From positions 1 through 16,734 of the forward strand of contig JAGQHH010000008.1 in the NCBI GenBank assembly GCA_020431945.1: a DNA stretch of 16,734 nt, in the 5' to 3' direction. This DNA comes from Cyanobacteria bacterium HKST-UBA02 (lineage in GTDB: Bacteria > Cyanobacteriota > Vampirovibrionia > Obscuribacterales > Obscuribacteraceae). Every line of letters begins with the position of its first letter. The stretch's first letter is position 1. The position numbers and the translations under genes were made by a program. A model generated the notes under the pieces. The model made no database searches. It was given only the letters and a program-made list of their open reading frames with translations, and was not told where the DNA came from. This document shows, piece by piece, positions 1-7,021 of this stretch.

Positions 1-353
1 GCCGCGACCACCTGGACGCCGGCTCGGTGGCTTCCCCGAACCGGGAGACCGAAGCCATGAAAGACGGCAGTGACGCCATCGCCGACTGGGTTTATCTCAA
101 TGCCCTGATCAATGCTGTCGGTGGTGCCTCCTGGGTGTCCCTGCACCATGGTGGCGGTGTCGGTATCGGCTATGCCCTGCACGCCGGTCAGGTGATCGTC
201 GCCGACGGTACTCCGGAAGCGGCAGCGCGCCTGGAGCGAGTGCTCACCACGGACCCGGGCATGGGTGTCATCCGCCATGTGGATGCCGGCTACGAAGAAG
301 CCATCGAATGCGCCCATGAAAGAGGCGTGCGCATCCCCATGGAAGAGATCTAG
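1..353 (+). CDS. hutU: Urocanate hydratase, C-terminal part (5' end outside window)
   Basis: Urocanase converts urocanate to 4-imidazolone-5-propanoate with a tightly bound NAD+, the second step of histidine degradation in the cytoplasm. The open frame enters the window at base 3 and reads [20 protein letters not shown], followed by [47 protein letters not shown] and [14 protein letters not shown]. These are the conserved C-terminal blocks of the family. It stops at TAG 351-353. About 117 residues are visible out of roughly 550 in a full enzyme. The in-frame GTG at 27 is internal to a conserved block and is not a start. No other hut gene follows, so any hut operon would lie upstream of the window. 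The family assignment is secure; completeness of the upstream part cannot be judged. Confidence 0.95.
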   Translation, partial: RDHLDAGSVASPNRETEAMKDGSDAIADWVYLNALINAVGGASWVSLHHGGGVGIGYALHAGQVIVADGTPEAAARLERVLTTDPGMGVIRHVDAGYEEAIECAHERGVRIPMEEI

Positions 354-574
354 AAAAAAGATCGCGGTGAAGGCACCAGAACCAGTGGCAGGTCCGGCGG
401 CGAACTGATTATATGAGCGCCAAAGAACAGGGCGCGAAGAGATCTGGTCGCACCGGAACAAGTAACAAGAGACGCCTGGGCCCGGAATATTCGCCGGCCT
501 GCTTCCGGTCTGCTCGAAGGATATCCAGGAGCAGGTCTCGCCCTTTAAGCTTTCTCATAGCCCCTTGGGAAGGC

Positions 575-590
575 GCCGGAGCCCTCCGGC
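575..590 (+). terminator. Possible hairpin downstream of hutU
   Basis: GCCGGA-GCCC-TCCGGC forms a perfect 6-bp GC-rich stem with a 4-nt loop. A weaker AGCC/GGCT stem follows (592-607) and then ATTTAATTA. No run of Ts directly follows the strong stem, and it lies over 200 bp beyond the hutU stop, so an intrinsic terminator is only a possibility. Confidence 0.25.
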
Positions 591-661
591 CAGCCGATTC
601 AGAGGCTATTTAATTAGAATAGTTTTCCCCTCCACTTAACTTCCGGCTAACGGACGGGCGA

Positions 662-667
662 TATGAT
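662..667 (+). promoter_or_regulatory. Candidate -10 element for lysC
   Basis: TATGAT matches the sigma-70 -10 consensus at five of six bases and lies 48 bp before the lysC start in an AT-rich stretch. No good -35 hexamer sits at the usual distance, so support is weak. Confidence 0.25.
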
Positions 668-715
668 AAGCCTGGTGGAGATTTTTTTAGTATCGCGAGA
701 CCAAATAACCAAGAG

Positions 716-1963
716 ATGGCCAGGCTAGTTCAGAAATTCGGCGGCACTTCCATAGCCGACGTCAACAAGATCAGGAAAGCAGCTGAGATTGCGGTGGAAG
801 CCGCTGCCAGCGGCAACGAGGTAGCGACCGTGGTCTCGGCCATGGGCCATACCACCGACCATCTCATCACCCTGGCCGAAGAAATCACCAGCGCTCCCAG
901 CCCCCGGGAGATGGACATGCTCCTGGCAACCGGAGAGCAGGTATCCATCGCCCTGATGTCCATGGCTATCCAGCAGCTCGGTTACCAGGCCCGCTCTTTC
1001 ACCGGCGCCCAGGCCGGGATCATGACCGAGAGCAATCACGGTCTGGCAAGAATTCAAGAAGTGGTTCCCACCGCCGTGGAAGCCAGCCTCGCCCGGGGCG
1101 AGATCGCCGTCATCGCCGGTTTTCAGGGCGTAGCCGCCAATAACGAGCTCACCACCCTGGGTCGGGGCGGCTCCGACACCACCGCCGTCGCCATGGCTGC
1201 TGCCATTAGCGCCGACCGCTGCGACATCTACACCGATGTCAATGGAATCTATACAGCCGATCCCAATCTCCTCACCGAAGCCCAGAGGCTTCCGGCGGTG
1301 AGCTATGAAGAGATGATGGAGCTTTCCGCCACCGGCGCCCAGGTTCTTGCCGCCCGTTCGGTGGAGCTCGCCATGGACACCAATGTTCCGGTGCGCGTGC
1401 GCTCCACTTTCGAGCCCATGGATCTCGGAACCCTGATCACCAATCGCCTGATGGTCCCGGAATATGCGGTCTGCAGCATCTCCTGCGATATGAACCAGGC
1501 GGCTGTCACTCTCAAGTCGAGAGTGGTGGAGAAAAACGCCAAGTCCCTGGAAGGAGTTTCGGCTCTTTTCACAAGACTGCAAGAGCTCGCCATCCAGACC
1601 GACATGGTCATGCTCCTGGCTCACGAAGACGAGCCGTCTCAGGAAGTAGCCTTTACCGTGGATCGCAAATCCCTTTCCCGGGTCCAATCGATCATCGAAA
1701 GTCACGACCGCGCCCTGGGCAATCCCCGCACTCATATCGATACGGATATCGCTCGCATATCTGTTGTGGGCCGCCGGCTCACAGCCAGACCCGAGATCAT
1801 CGCCAGCGTTTTCGAAGCTCTTCAATCCGGTGGCATCCCGGTCAATATGGTAACCACAGGCGATATCCGCGTCAGCGTCCTGCTTCCCGCAAAATACGCC
1901 CGGGACGCCGTCAAGCTCATCCACCGCACCTTCAAACTGGAAGAAGGCTCTTTCATCGGCTGA
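716..1963 (+). CDS. lysC: Aspartate kinase
   Basis: Phosphorylates L-aspartate with ATP to 4-phospho-L-aspartate, the committed step towards lysine/diaminopimelate, threonine and methionine. At 415 residues it has the size of a stand-alone monofunctional enzyme. The amino-acid kinase domain (about 1-245) shows KFGGTS at 7-12, GFQG at 135-138, TLGRGGSDTTA at 147-157 and YTDVNGIYTADP at 172-183. The C-terminal third carries two ACT regulatory domains (about 258-405). The second has ISVVGRRLTARPEIIASVFE and then TGDIRVS, where most family members read TSEIKIS, so the effector response may differ. The ATG at 716 follows a weak AAGAG. No lysine or threonine pathway gene is adjacent. The function is secure; the feedback effector is unknown. 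Confidence 0.96.
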   Translation: MARLVQKFGGTSIADVNKIRKAAEIAVEAAASGNEVATVVSAMGHTTDHLITLAEEITSAPSPREMDMLLATGEQVSIALMSMAIQQLGYQARSFTGAQAGIMTESNHGLARIQEVVPTAVEASLARGEIAVIAGFQGVAANNELTTLGRGGSDTTAVAMAAAISADRCDIYTDVNGIYTADPNLLTEAQRLPAVSYEEMMELSATGAQVLAARSVELAMDTNVPVRVRSTFEPMDLGTLITNRLMVPEYAVCSISCDMNQAAVTLKSRVVEKNAKSLEGVSALFTRLQELAIQTDMVMLLAHEDEPSQEVAFTVDRKSLSRVQSIIESHDRALGNPRTHIDTDIARISVVGRRLTARPEIIASVFEALQSGGIPVNMVTTGDIRVSVLLPAKYARDAVKLIHRTFKLEEGSFIG

Positions 1964-2018
1964 TTGTGTTATCCTTTGCCCGGAACGCAAATTCAAATAT
2001 ATAGATCGGGTGAATAAT

Positions 2019-2345
2019 ATGCCTTCTTTCGAGAATTTCTTCGACAAAGTGAAGTCAGCCACCGGCAAGACCGCCAAGCTGGCCAAGCTCAAGATGAACG
2101 TGGTCACACTCACCTCAGAGAAGAACAAACACCTGCAAGCCATCGGGCAACGCGTCTACAACCTCTTTGCCGAGAACCACGCCATCGACGGTAACGTTCT
2201 CAAAGAGAACGTGCGCGAGGAGATCAGCCAGATCGAGCGGATTGATGAGAAGATCCGCGAGCACGAAGCCGAGATTGCCGATCTCCAGTCAAACACCCAG
2301 CACGTGGACGTCACCGATGTCACCGATGACGCTGAAAATAATTGA
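2019..2345 (+). CDS. Small soluble coiled-coil protein of unknown function
   Basis: A 108-residue protein without signal peptide or membrane segment. It has an amphipathic N-terminal region (FFDKVKSATGKTAKLAKLK) and then a long heptad-like helix (about 28-95: LTSEKNKHLQAIGQRVYNLF, then VREEISQIERIDEKIREHEA), ending in an acidic Asp/Thr-rich tail. The plan resembles small helical proteins that in Firmicutes often end in a zinc ribbon, but there are no cysteines here. ATG 2019 is chosen because GGGTGA (2008-2013) lies 5 nt upstream; an in-frame GTG at 2010 has nothing comparable. Its TGA overlaps the next ATG by one base, so the two are probably translated together. The family was not recognised. 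Confidence 0.75.
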   Translation: MPSFENFFDKVKSATGKTAKLAKLKMNVVTLTSEKNKHLQAIGQRVYNLFAENHAIDGNVLKENVREEISQIERIDEKIREHEAEIADLQSNTQHVDVTDVTDDAENN

Positions 2346-2917
2346 TGGGGGATGACCTGGCGAGAAGACGCTTCCTACCGGCCATGGTGGCAGTGCTCAC
2401 CGCCGGCAGTGCGTTTCAGGCTGCCCTGGCGGACGCCATCTCGCCCAATATCAATACGAGCGACAAAGTCTACAGCCGCGAGAAACCCCGGTCGAGCTTC
2501 TACGGCACCGGCGTGTCCGGACGGATGTCCGAAGCTTCCGCCCTGCGTTTCGAAGGCGATCAGCTGACCATCGAAGGTAAGTTCGAAGAGGCCATGAAAT
2601 TGCTCACCAAAGCTGTCCAGCTCGATCCCCAGGATCCCACCGGCCATCTCTTTCTGGCCCGGGCCCTGACCGGCAAGCTCAAAGGTCAGGATTTCAGCTC
2701 TCTCGACGAAAAGCTCCTCTCGCGCTGCTATGAAGAGTGGACTTTGATCCGCCGTCATGACGCCGACCATGAGAATCAGTACGAAGCCAAAAAGAATCTG
2801 CGCTTTATCAAGCGAGTAGCCAAAGCGGTAGAAGAAGAGAAGCTTCCCCCGGAAGAGCGAAACAAAAGAAAGTCATTTCTTGCCGGCAAGAATCCGTTTT
2901 CCAAGATCTTCCACTGA
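2345..2917 (+). CDS. Exported small protein with a TPR-like repeat and a Tat-like leader
   Basis: A 190-residue protein. The leader has LARRRFLP (5-12), matching the twin-arginine core RRxFL, then a hydrophobic stretch (13-28) and a likely cleavage site after ALA29. The mature part has one clear TPR-like helical pair (about 60-105: ALRFEGDQLTIEGKFEEAMK, then LLTKAVQLDPQDPTGHLFLA) and a highly charged Lys/Glu C-terminal half. ATG 2345 sits in TGATG with the upstream gene's stop; a TTG at 2342 is the alternative. Only 6 bp separate its stop from the stop of the convergent deacylase gene. The role is unknown. Export is inferred from the leader; an ordinary Sec signal is equally compatible. Confidence 0.75.
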   Translation: MGDDLARRRFLPAMVAVLTAGSAFQAALADAISPNINTSDKVYSREKPRSSFYGTGVSGRMSEASALRFEGDQLTIEGKFEEAMKLLTKAVQLDPQDPTGHLFLARALTGKLKGQDFSSLDEKLLSRCYEEWTLIRRHDADHENQYEAKKNLRFIKRVAKAVEEEKLPPEERNKRKSFLAGKNPFSKIFH

Positions 2918-2923
2918 TTCCAG

Positions 2924-3994
2924 TCAGGAAACCGGTTTCCGGTCAAAGGTCGAGATGATCTTTGCGATGGAAAGGGCGTGCGCTCTTGCCGATTCGCTCG
3001 AATAACCACCGGCTAGAACCATTGCCAGAGGGATATTCTTCTCTCTTGCTGTGGACACTACATGAAAGTCCCTGCGCACCATGTCCTCCGGCTCGATCTG
3101 AAATCGTGAAAGGGGATCGCTCGAGAGAACATCCGAGCCGGCATTATAAAAGATAAGATCCGGTCTGAAAGTTTCGATAGCTGCCGGGAGCCTGGCAGCA
3201 AGCAATCTCATATACTCTTCGGCATTGGTACCGGAAGGCAGTGGCACAGCCATATCCTCATCGACTTTCGGAAAGGGATAGATATCGTCCTCGAAGAAAT
3301 CGAGGACGAAAGTCTTCTCGTCTCTGGCTGCCAGACTTGCGAAACCATCACCCTGGTGAGCATCGGTATCGACTATCAGGGCCGTGAGATCGGGTTTTGC
3401 CATTCTCAGACTGGCAATAGCAGTGGGGATGTCTGCGTAAACACAGAATCCACCGCCGCGGTCGCCGCCGGCATGATGGTAGCCGCCACCGATATTGATG
3501 GCGAGTCCATGACTGAGGGCGAGGCGGGCAGCCATAACAGTCCCGGAGCAAGCCAACCTCATAGGTTTGAGAATCCGCCAGTCGATCAAGGCGTGGGGCA
3601 TGGTCGAGAGAAGCGGCACTTCGAGAATTCGAGCCAGCTCCCGGGACCGCTCGAGACTGCGGAGATACTGGCCGGTATGCACGAGCTCGAGCTCTTGCTG
3701 AGAGAGCGCTTCCGGTTGCAGAAAATCAGCGGTTCTTCGCAGGTTCTTCCTAATTAGAAAGTCATGTATCTTCCGGTACTTGGAGCCGTCGAAAGGATGC
3801 AGACGCTCTATGCCGAAAGCACTTATGTTGTAACGATGGGAGTAGATGAGAGGAACGTTGCCCTCCGGACATTCTCCCCCTCCCGAGAGCTCGTCCTCGA
3901 GATATTCCCGGGCAGAGACACCGCCCATACCGGCTAGCAACAATCCTGACACTAAGCAGACTGCCTGCCTGCGAGATAGCTTTCCTTTGCTCAT
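2924..3994 (-). CDS. Class IV (HDAC11-like) deacetylase/deacylase with Tat-type signal peptide
   Basis: Zinc hydrolase of the arginase/deacetylase fold. The sequence follows the class IV (HDAC11-type) pattern: YSHRYNISAFGIERLHPFDG (51-70), VHTGQYL (105-111), the His pair in INIGGGYHHAGGDRGGGFCV (167-185), the zinc ligands D211 and H213 in DTDAHQGDG, the third ligand D288 in YNAGSDVL, and the transition-state Tyr331 in LAGGY. All catalytic positions are present. The first 28 residues look like a twin-arginine signal: KLSRRQAVCLVSG, a hydrophobic core, and a likely cut after VSA28. Bacterial relatives are usually cytoplasmic, acting on acetyl-lysine, acetyl-polyamines or fatty-acylated lysine. 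It is the last gene of the minus-strand operon, 14 bp behind the LipM-type gene. No good ribosome binding site precedes the ATG. The family is certain; substrate and export are inferred. Confidence 0.92.
   Translation of the reverse strand: MSKGKLSRRQAVCLVSGLLLAGMGGVSAREYLEDELSGGGECPEGNVPLIYSHRYNISAFGIERLHPFDGSKYRKIHDFLIRKNLRRTADFLQPEALSQQELELVHTGQYLRSLERSRELARILEVPLLSTMPHALIDWRILKPMRLACSGTVMAARLALSHGLAINIGGGYHHAGGDRGGGFCVYADIPTAIASLRMAKPDLTALIVDTDAHQGDGFASLAARDEKTFVLDFFEDDIYPFPKVDEDMAVPLPSGTNAEEYMRLLAARLPAAIETFRPDLIFYNAGSDVLSSDPLSRFQIEPEDMVRRDFHVVSTAREKNIPLAMVLAGGYSSESARAHALSIAKIISTFDRKPVS
2927..2940. repeat. Perfect 14-bp palindrome at a convergent gene junction
   Basis: GGAAACCGGTTTCC is its own reverse complement. 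It lies at the last codons of the deacylase gene, 10 bp beyond the stop of the convergent TPR gene. As RNA it would form a 5-bp stem with a CCGG loop in either direction. There is no T-tract, so a bidirectional terminator is only a possibility. Confidence 0.35.
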
Positions 3995-4008
3995 AGATTC
4001 GATTCTAG

Positions 4009-4776
4009 CTAAGAAGCCAGATATTTGCTCTTATAGCTCTCCACCAGCTCGACCTCGCCCGGCGAAAGCTCGGACTGGACGAGCTCGAATCCAAAAGACT
4101 TCTCGAAACCGGCTTTCATGGCTTCTTCAAGATCGGCCGTGGCTATCTCCCGGTCCAGAATCTCGAAGAGATTGGCATGACGGTCGGTCTTTCCCTTAGA
4201 CGAAGCATCTCCGGAAAGGAGACGGGGAAGCAGATCCTGATCTTGTTTGAGCAAAATAGACCCGTGCTGGAGGACGCCCCGGCCCCGTCTCAACTGGGCG
4301 CTGCCCACCATTTTGCGACCGTTTATATGGAGATCGGCAGTGGTGGTGGCCTGGAAACAATCGGAGTAGTCCCGGTAGCTCTTCTGGGATGTGCCCACTT
4401 CGACTTCCACCCCCAGGCTATGGAGGGCTTCGATAATGCCCTGGCAGATCTGCCGGTAAGCCCCGATGATCGAGTCTTCTAGAAACCCGTCACTGCCTGC
4501 AGTGCCGACAAAGGCATAGGTGAGCTCGTTCATGTGCAGGACCGCCCTGCCCCCGGTCGGCCGGCGAACGATATCGATGCCTTCTTCCCGGCATCGCCTT
4601 ACGAAATCATCCTCGAGCTTCTGACCGTAGCCGATCGAAACCGCCGGCGGTGACCAGCCGTAGAGACGCAAGGTCGGCGGCGTCTGACCTTCAAGATGAG
4701 CGTCCAGCATGGCCTCGTCCACTGCCATATTGCTGGCTGCGTCGAGAGCCCTGTAACTCACCAGACGTGCCACCAA
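4009..4776 (-). CDS. lipM: Lipoate-protein ligase A family protein, probably octanoyltransferase (LipM type)
   Basis: BPL/LplA/LipB superfamily enzyme, 255 residues. Visible motifs are RRPTGGRAVLH (71-81), NELTYAFVG, DCFQATTTADLHINGRKMVG (139-158) with GSAQ directly after it, and GRGVLQHGSILL (165-176). In LipM-type octanoyltransferases the catalytic cysteine lies in the SCF block before GRK(V/I)xGSAQ; C140 and K155 here fit. The QHGSILL block is also typical of LipM. It would move octanoyl from acyl carrier protein to a lipoyl domain or GcvH. A lipoate ligase using free lipoate is the alternative. The start is TTG 4776, one base after the upstream stop; GTG 4773 is equally possible and neither has a clear ribosome binding site, suggesting coupling to the phosphorylase gene. 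No lipA was seen in the window. Confidence 0.85.
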   Translation of the reverse strand: MVARLVSYRALDAASNMAVDEAMLDAHLEGQTPPTLRLYGWSPPAVSIGYGQKLEDDFVRRCREEGIDIVRRPTGGRAVLHMNELTYAFVGTAGSDGFLEDSIIGAYRQICQGIIEALHSLGVEVEVGTSQKSYRDYSDCFQATTTADLHINGRKMVGSAQLRRGRGVLQHGSILLKQDQDLLPRLLSGDASSKGKTDRHANLFEILDREIATADLEEAMKAGFEKSFGFELVQSELSPGEVELVESYKSKYLAS

Positions 4777-4777
4777 A

Positions 4778-6088
4778 TCAGGATACGCTCGCTTTCACCA
4801 GGGACGGTACCGCTACTTCTCTGGCGCTGAAAGTGAATGCCGAGAGAAGGACGTCTTTGATCTCCTCGAATTGCTTTTCAGAATCGCAGTGCACCATCGC
4901 CAGTGGCTCACCTGCCGCCATCCGGCTGCCCACCTTGGCATTGAGAACCACTCCTACAGCCAGATTGATCGGGTCTCCCTTTTTAACCCGGCCGGCGCCC
5001 ATGAGTTTGCACGCTTCGGCGACTTTCCTGCCGTCCAGATGCTGGACCCAGACATCGTTGCTCTCCGGATTGAGAAGCTCGATCAGGCAGGGAGCCTGAG
5101 GCATAATCGAATAATCGTCCACCACCGCCGGATCTCCTCCCTGGGCTTTGACCAGGGTGCGGAAACATGCAAGAGCGGCGCCGCCGTCCAGGAGACCCGC
5201 CAGGATCTCCCGGGCTTCCTTCTCGTGATTGGCTTTGCGGGCAATCACCAGAGCCAGGGAGCCAAGCGAAAGACAGAGTTCCCGGAGGTCTTCGGGACCG
5301 CCTCCTTTGAGAGTATCGATCGCCTCCGCCACCTCCACGCTGTGTCCGACAGCCCGCCCGAGAGGCTGTTCCATGTCGGTGACTACGGCGGTGACCGGTT
5401 TGTTTAGCGCGCGCCCGACCCCGGCCATGGTGGCAGCCAGTTGTCTGGCTTTCTCTTCGGTGTCCATGAAAGCACCGCGGCCGCATTTGACATCGAGGAT
5501 GATCAGGTTGGAGCCGGCAGCCAGTTTTTTGGACATGACCGAAGCAGCAATCAGAGGAATGGACTCCACTGTGCCGGTGACATCCCGGAGAGCATAGACC
5601 TTGCCGTCAGCGGGAGCCAGCTCGCTTGTCTGGCCTGCCACCGCCATCTTGATCTCTTTCACCTGGGCGATGAACTGGTCTTTGCTCAGGGAGCAATTGA
5701 AGCCGGGAATGGCCTCGAGCTTGTCGATGGTTCCGCCTGTGTGTCCCAGCCCTCGGCCGGAGAGCTTGGCCATGGGGATGCCGGCAGCGGCCATGAGAGG
5801 CACGAAAACCAGGGTGGTCTTGTCCCCCACCCCTCCTGTGCTGTGCTTGTCGCCGACGAACTCGCCTATAGAGCTCAGGTCGAGGACCTCGCCGGAGCGG
5901 CACATGGCATCCGTGAGCCAGGCTGTCTCCCGGTCGCTGAGGCCCTGCCAGCAAACGGCCATGAGCCAGGCAGCAAGCTGGTAATCAGGGAGTGTCTCGG
6001 ACATGATCCCCTGGACCAGAAAGTCGATCTCCGCCCGGTCGTGCTCCAGGCCATTGCGTTTTCTCAGGATCAGATCCACTGCGCGCAC
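4778..6088 (-). CDS. deoA: Pyrimidine-nucleoside (thymidine) phosphorylase
   Basis: Phosphorolysis of thymidine, deoxyuridine or uridine to base and (deoxy)ribose-1-phosphate in nucleoside salvage. At 436 residues it is full length. Visible motifs: N-terminal RAVDLILRKRNG, phosphate-binding KHSTGGVGDKTTL, the family signature LSGRGLGHTGGTIDKLEAIP, and MSKKLAAGSNLIILDVKCGR then GAFMDT. The C-terminal domain has VAVGVVLNAKVGSRMAAGEP-like residues. The start chosen is GTG 6088, which has GAGGT 7 nt upstream and gives the usual N-terminus RAVDLI; a TTG at 6094 lies too close to that site. It leads a minus-strand operon with the octanoyltransferase and the deacylase. Whether it is thymidine-specific (DeoA) or broad (Pdp) cannot be read from sequence by eye. 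Confidence 0.94.
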   Translation of the reverse strand: MRAVDLILRKRNGLEHDRAEIDFLVQGIMSETLPDYQLAAWLMAVCWQGLSDRETAWLTDAMCRSGEVLDLSSIGEFVGDKHSTGGVGDKTTLVFVPLMAAAGIPMAKLSGRGLGHTGGTIDKLEAIPGFNCSLSKDQFIAQVKEIKMAVAGQTSELAPADGKVYALRDVTGTVESIPLIAASVMSKKLAAGSNLIILDVKCGRGAFMDTEEKARQLAATMAGVGRALNKPVTAVVTDMEQPLGRAVGHSVEVAEAIDTLKGGGPEDLRELCLSLGSLALVIARKANHEKEAREILAGLLDGGAALACFRTLVKAQGGDPAVVDDYSIMPQAPCLIELLNPESNDVWVQHLDGRKVAEACKLMGAGRVKKGDPINLAVGVVLNAKVGSRMAAGEPLAMVHCDSEKQFEEIKDVLLSAFTFSAREVAVPSLVKASVS

Positions 6089-6157
6089 AGACAATACCTC
6101 GTAATTTTTCCTGATTTTACAGGATATACTATACTCAGCTTCGGTCGAGGAGCGACT
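6089..6157. promoter_or_regulatory. Divergent promoter region between deoA and mqnA operons
   Basis: About 70 bp, clearly AT-richer than its surroundings, separate two divergent gene runs. On the plus strand two overlapping TATACT hexamers (6125-6130 and 6130-6135) can serve as -10 elements for mqnA. On the minus strand TATAGT or TAAAAT are candidates for deoA. No good -35 hexamers were found. A dyad (6109-6124) lies between the candidates. GAGGAG (6147-6152) is the mqnA ribosome binding site, 5 nt before its TTG. Confidence 0.5.
6109..6124. promoter_or_regulatory. Operator-like dyad in the divergent region
   Basis: TCCTG-ATTTTA-CAGGA is an inverted repeat with perfect 5-bp arms and a 6-nt AT-rich centre. 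It is placed between the two start points, where a dimeric regulator could affect both operons. The arms are short, so chance is not excluded. Confidence 0.3.
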
Positions 6158-7021
6158 TTGAGCAAATCAGTATCGACAATCACCCGGATCGGACAGATCG
6201 ACTTCAGCAACTGTCTGCCTGTCAACCTGCCAATCAGCCAGGGAAAGGTAGATATCGAGCTCGAGGCGGAGTTCCATCCTGACAATCCTGCCCGGCTGAA
6301 TGAGATGCTCGGTCGGGGGGAGCTCGATATCAGTGCCGTAAGCTCCTATTTCTATCTGCAAAATCGTGAACGGCAAGGGCTCACCTTGCTTCCCGGTCTT
6401 TCGATCGCCAGCCTCGGCGATGTGGGAAGCGTCCTCTTCTTCCATGAGGAGAGCCTGGAGAGCCTGCCGGACAAGCCGGTTGCCGTGCCGGATACATCCC
6501 TGACCTCGATCAATCTGCTCAGGCTGATGATCTATAAGAGCACAGGAAAGATGCCGGAATTGCTGGTTTTGAGCCCGGTCGAGCTCGACGAGCTGATTGA
6601 GAGCGACGGGTTGAGAGCCGCTGGGCGGGACTTCGCCGGAATTCTTCTGATAGGCGACCATGCCCTGAGAGCGGACCAATCCCTCGGAGCTAGATTGGCC
6701 CGCACGGATCTGGGGCGGTGGTGGTGGGACAGGACCGGTCTTCCCATGGTCTTCGGACTCTGGGTGGGACGCTCCGCCTTCGTTTCCGCCAACAAAGACT
6801 GTTTCGACAGCACCGCCCGGGCTCTGAACTCAGCCTGCAAAGCGGGTCTCTCCGACTGTTTCGAGGCAGTGCTCGAGGCTGCCGGCAGAAAGACAGGTCT
6901 GAGCAGGGAGAGGCTGAGACATTACTATACAGGGGAACTAAATTACCAGTTGAGCGACGATCATATAAAAGGCCTGGAACTGTTCCGGTCCATGCTCTCA
7001 GAGAACGAGCTTCTAAAATGA
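6158..7021 (+). CDS. mqnA: Chorismate dehydratase, futalosine menaquinone pathway
   Basis: Dehydrates chorismate to 3-[(1-carboxyvinyl)oxy]benzoate, the entry step of the futalosine route to menaquinone. The 287-residue protein has the periplasmic-binding-protein-like fold of MqnA: RIGQIDFSNCLPVNLPI near the N-terminus, LNEMLGRGELDISAVSSYFY, LPGLSIASLGDVGSVLFF, PDTSLTSINLLRLM, and DLGRWWWDRTGLPMVFGLWV near the C-terminus. The frame is open far upstream, but only antisense to deoA. The chosen start, TTG 6158, has GAGGAG 5 nt before it and gives a family-normal N-terminus. The stop overlaps the next ATG (ATGA, 7018-7021), so translation is probably coupled to the TPR gene. No other mqn gene lies in the window, so the remaining steps must be encoded elsewhere. 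Confidence 0.92.
   Translation: MSKSVSTITRIGQIDFSNCLPVNLPISQGKVDIELEAEFHPDNPARLNEMLGRGELDISAVSSYFYLQNRERQGLTLLPGLSIASLGDVGSVLFFHEESLESLPDKPVAVPDTSLTSINLLRLMIYKSTGKMPELLVLSPVELDELIESDGLRAAGRDFAGILLIGDHALRADQSLGARLARTDLGRWWWDRTGLPMVFGLWVGRSAFVSANKDCFDSTARALNSACKAGLSDCFEAVLEAAGRKTGLSRERLRHYYTGELNYQLSDDHIKGLELFRSMLSENELLK

Larger units (their letters stand above)
354..715. other. Intergenic gap between hutU and lysC
   Basis: About 360 bp without a convincing gene. A 66-codon Arg/Ser-rich open frame (413-613) lacks a ribosome binding site and any recognisable motif. The gap holds one GC-rich hairpin (575-590) and becomes AT-rich towards lysC. No tRNA-like or riboswitch-like fold was recognised by eye. 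A lysine riboswitch was considered because lysC follows, but its conserved core was not seen. Confidence 0.5.

Noticed and set aside
347..363. GATCT-N7-AGATC inverted repeat at the hutU stop as a terminator
   Set aside because: Only a 5-bp AT-containing stem, with no T-run after it on the plus strand.
413..613. 66-codon plus-strand frame in the hutU-lysC gap
   Set aside because: No ribosome binding site, Arg/Ser-rich composition typical of non-coding GC-rich DNA, no recognisable motif, and a hairpin inside it.
725..2143. 472-codon open frame on the minus strand opposite lysC
   Set aside because: It mirrors the codon bias of lysC, starts inside the next gene, is rich in His/Gly/Asp and shows no family motif. 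lysC is unmistakable.
5441..6157. Long upstream extension of the mqnA frame
   Set aside because: It is antisense to deoA, and the TTG at 6158 has GAGGAG and yields a normal MqnA N-terminus.
6718..7017. Upstream extension of the TPR gene frame into mqnA
   Set aside because: It would bury the clear signal peptide beginning at 7018 behind 100 residues of shadow sequence.
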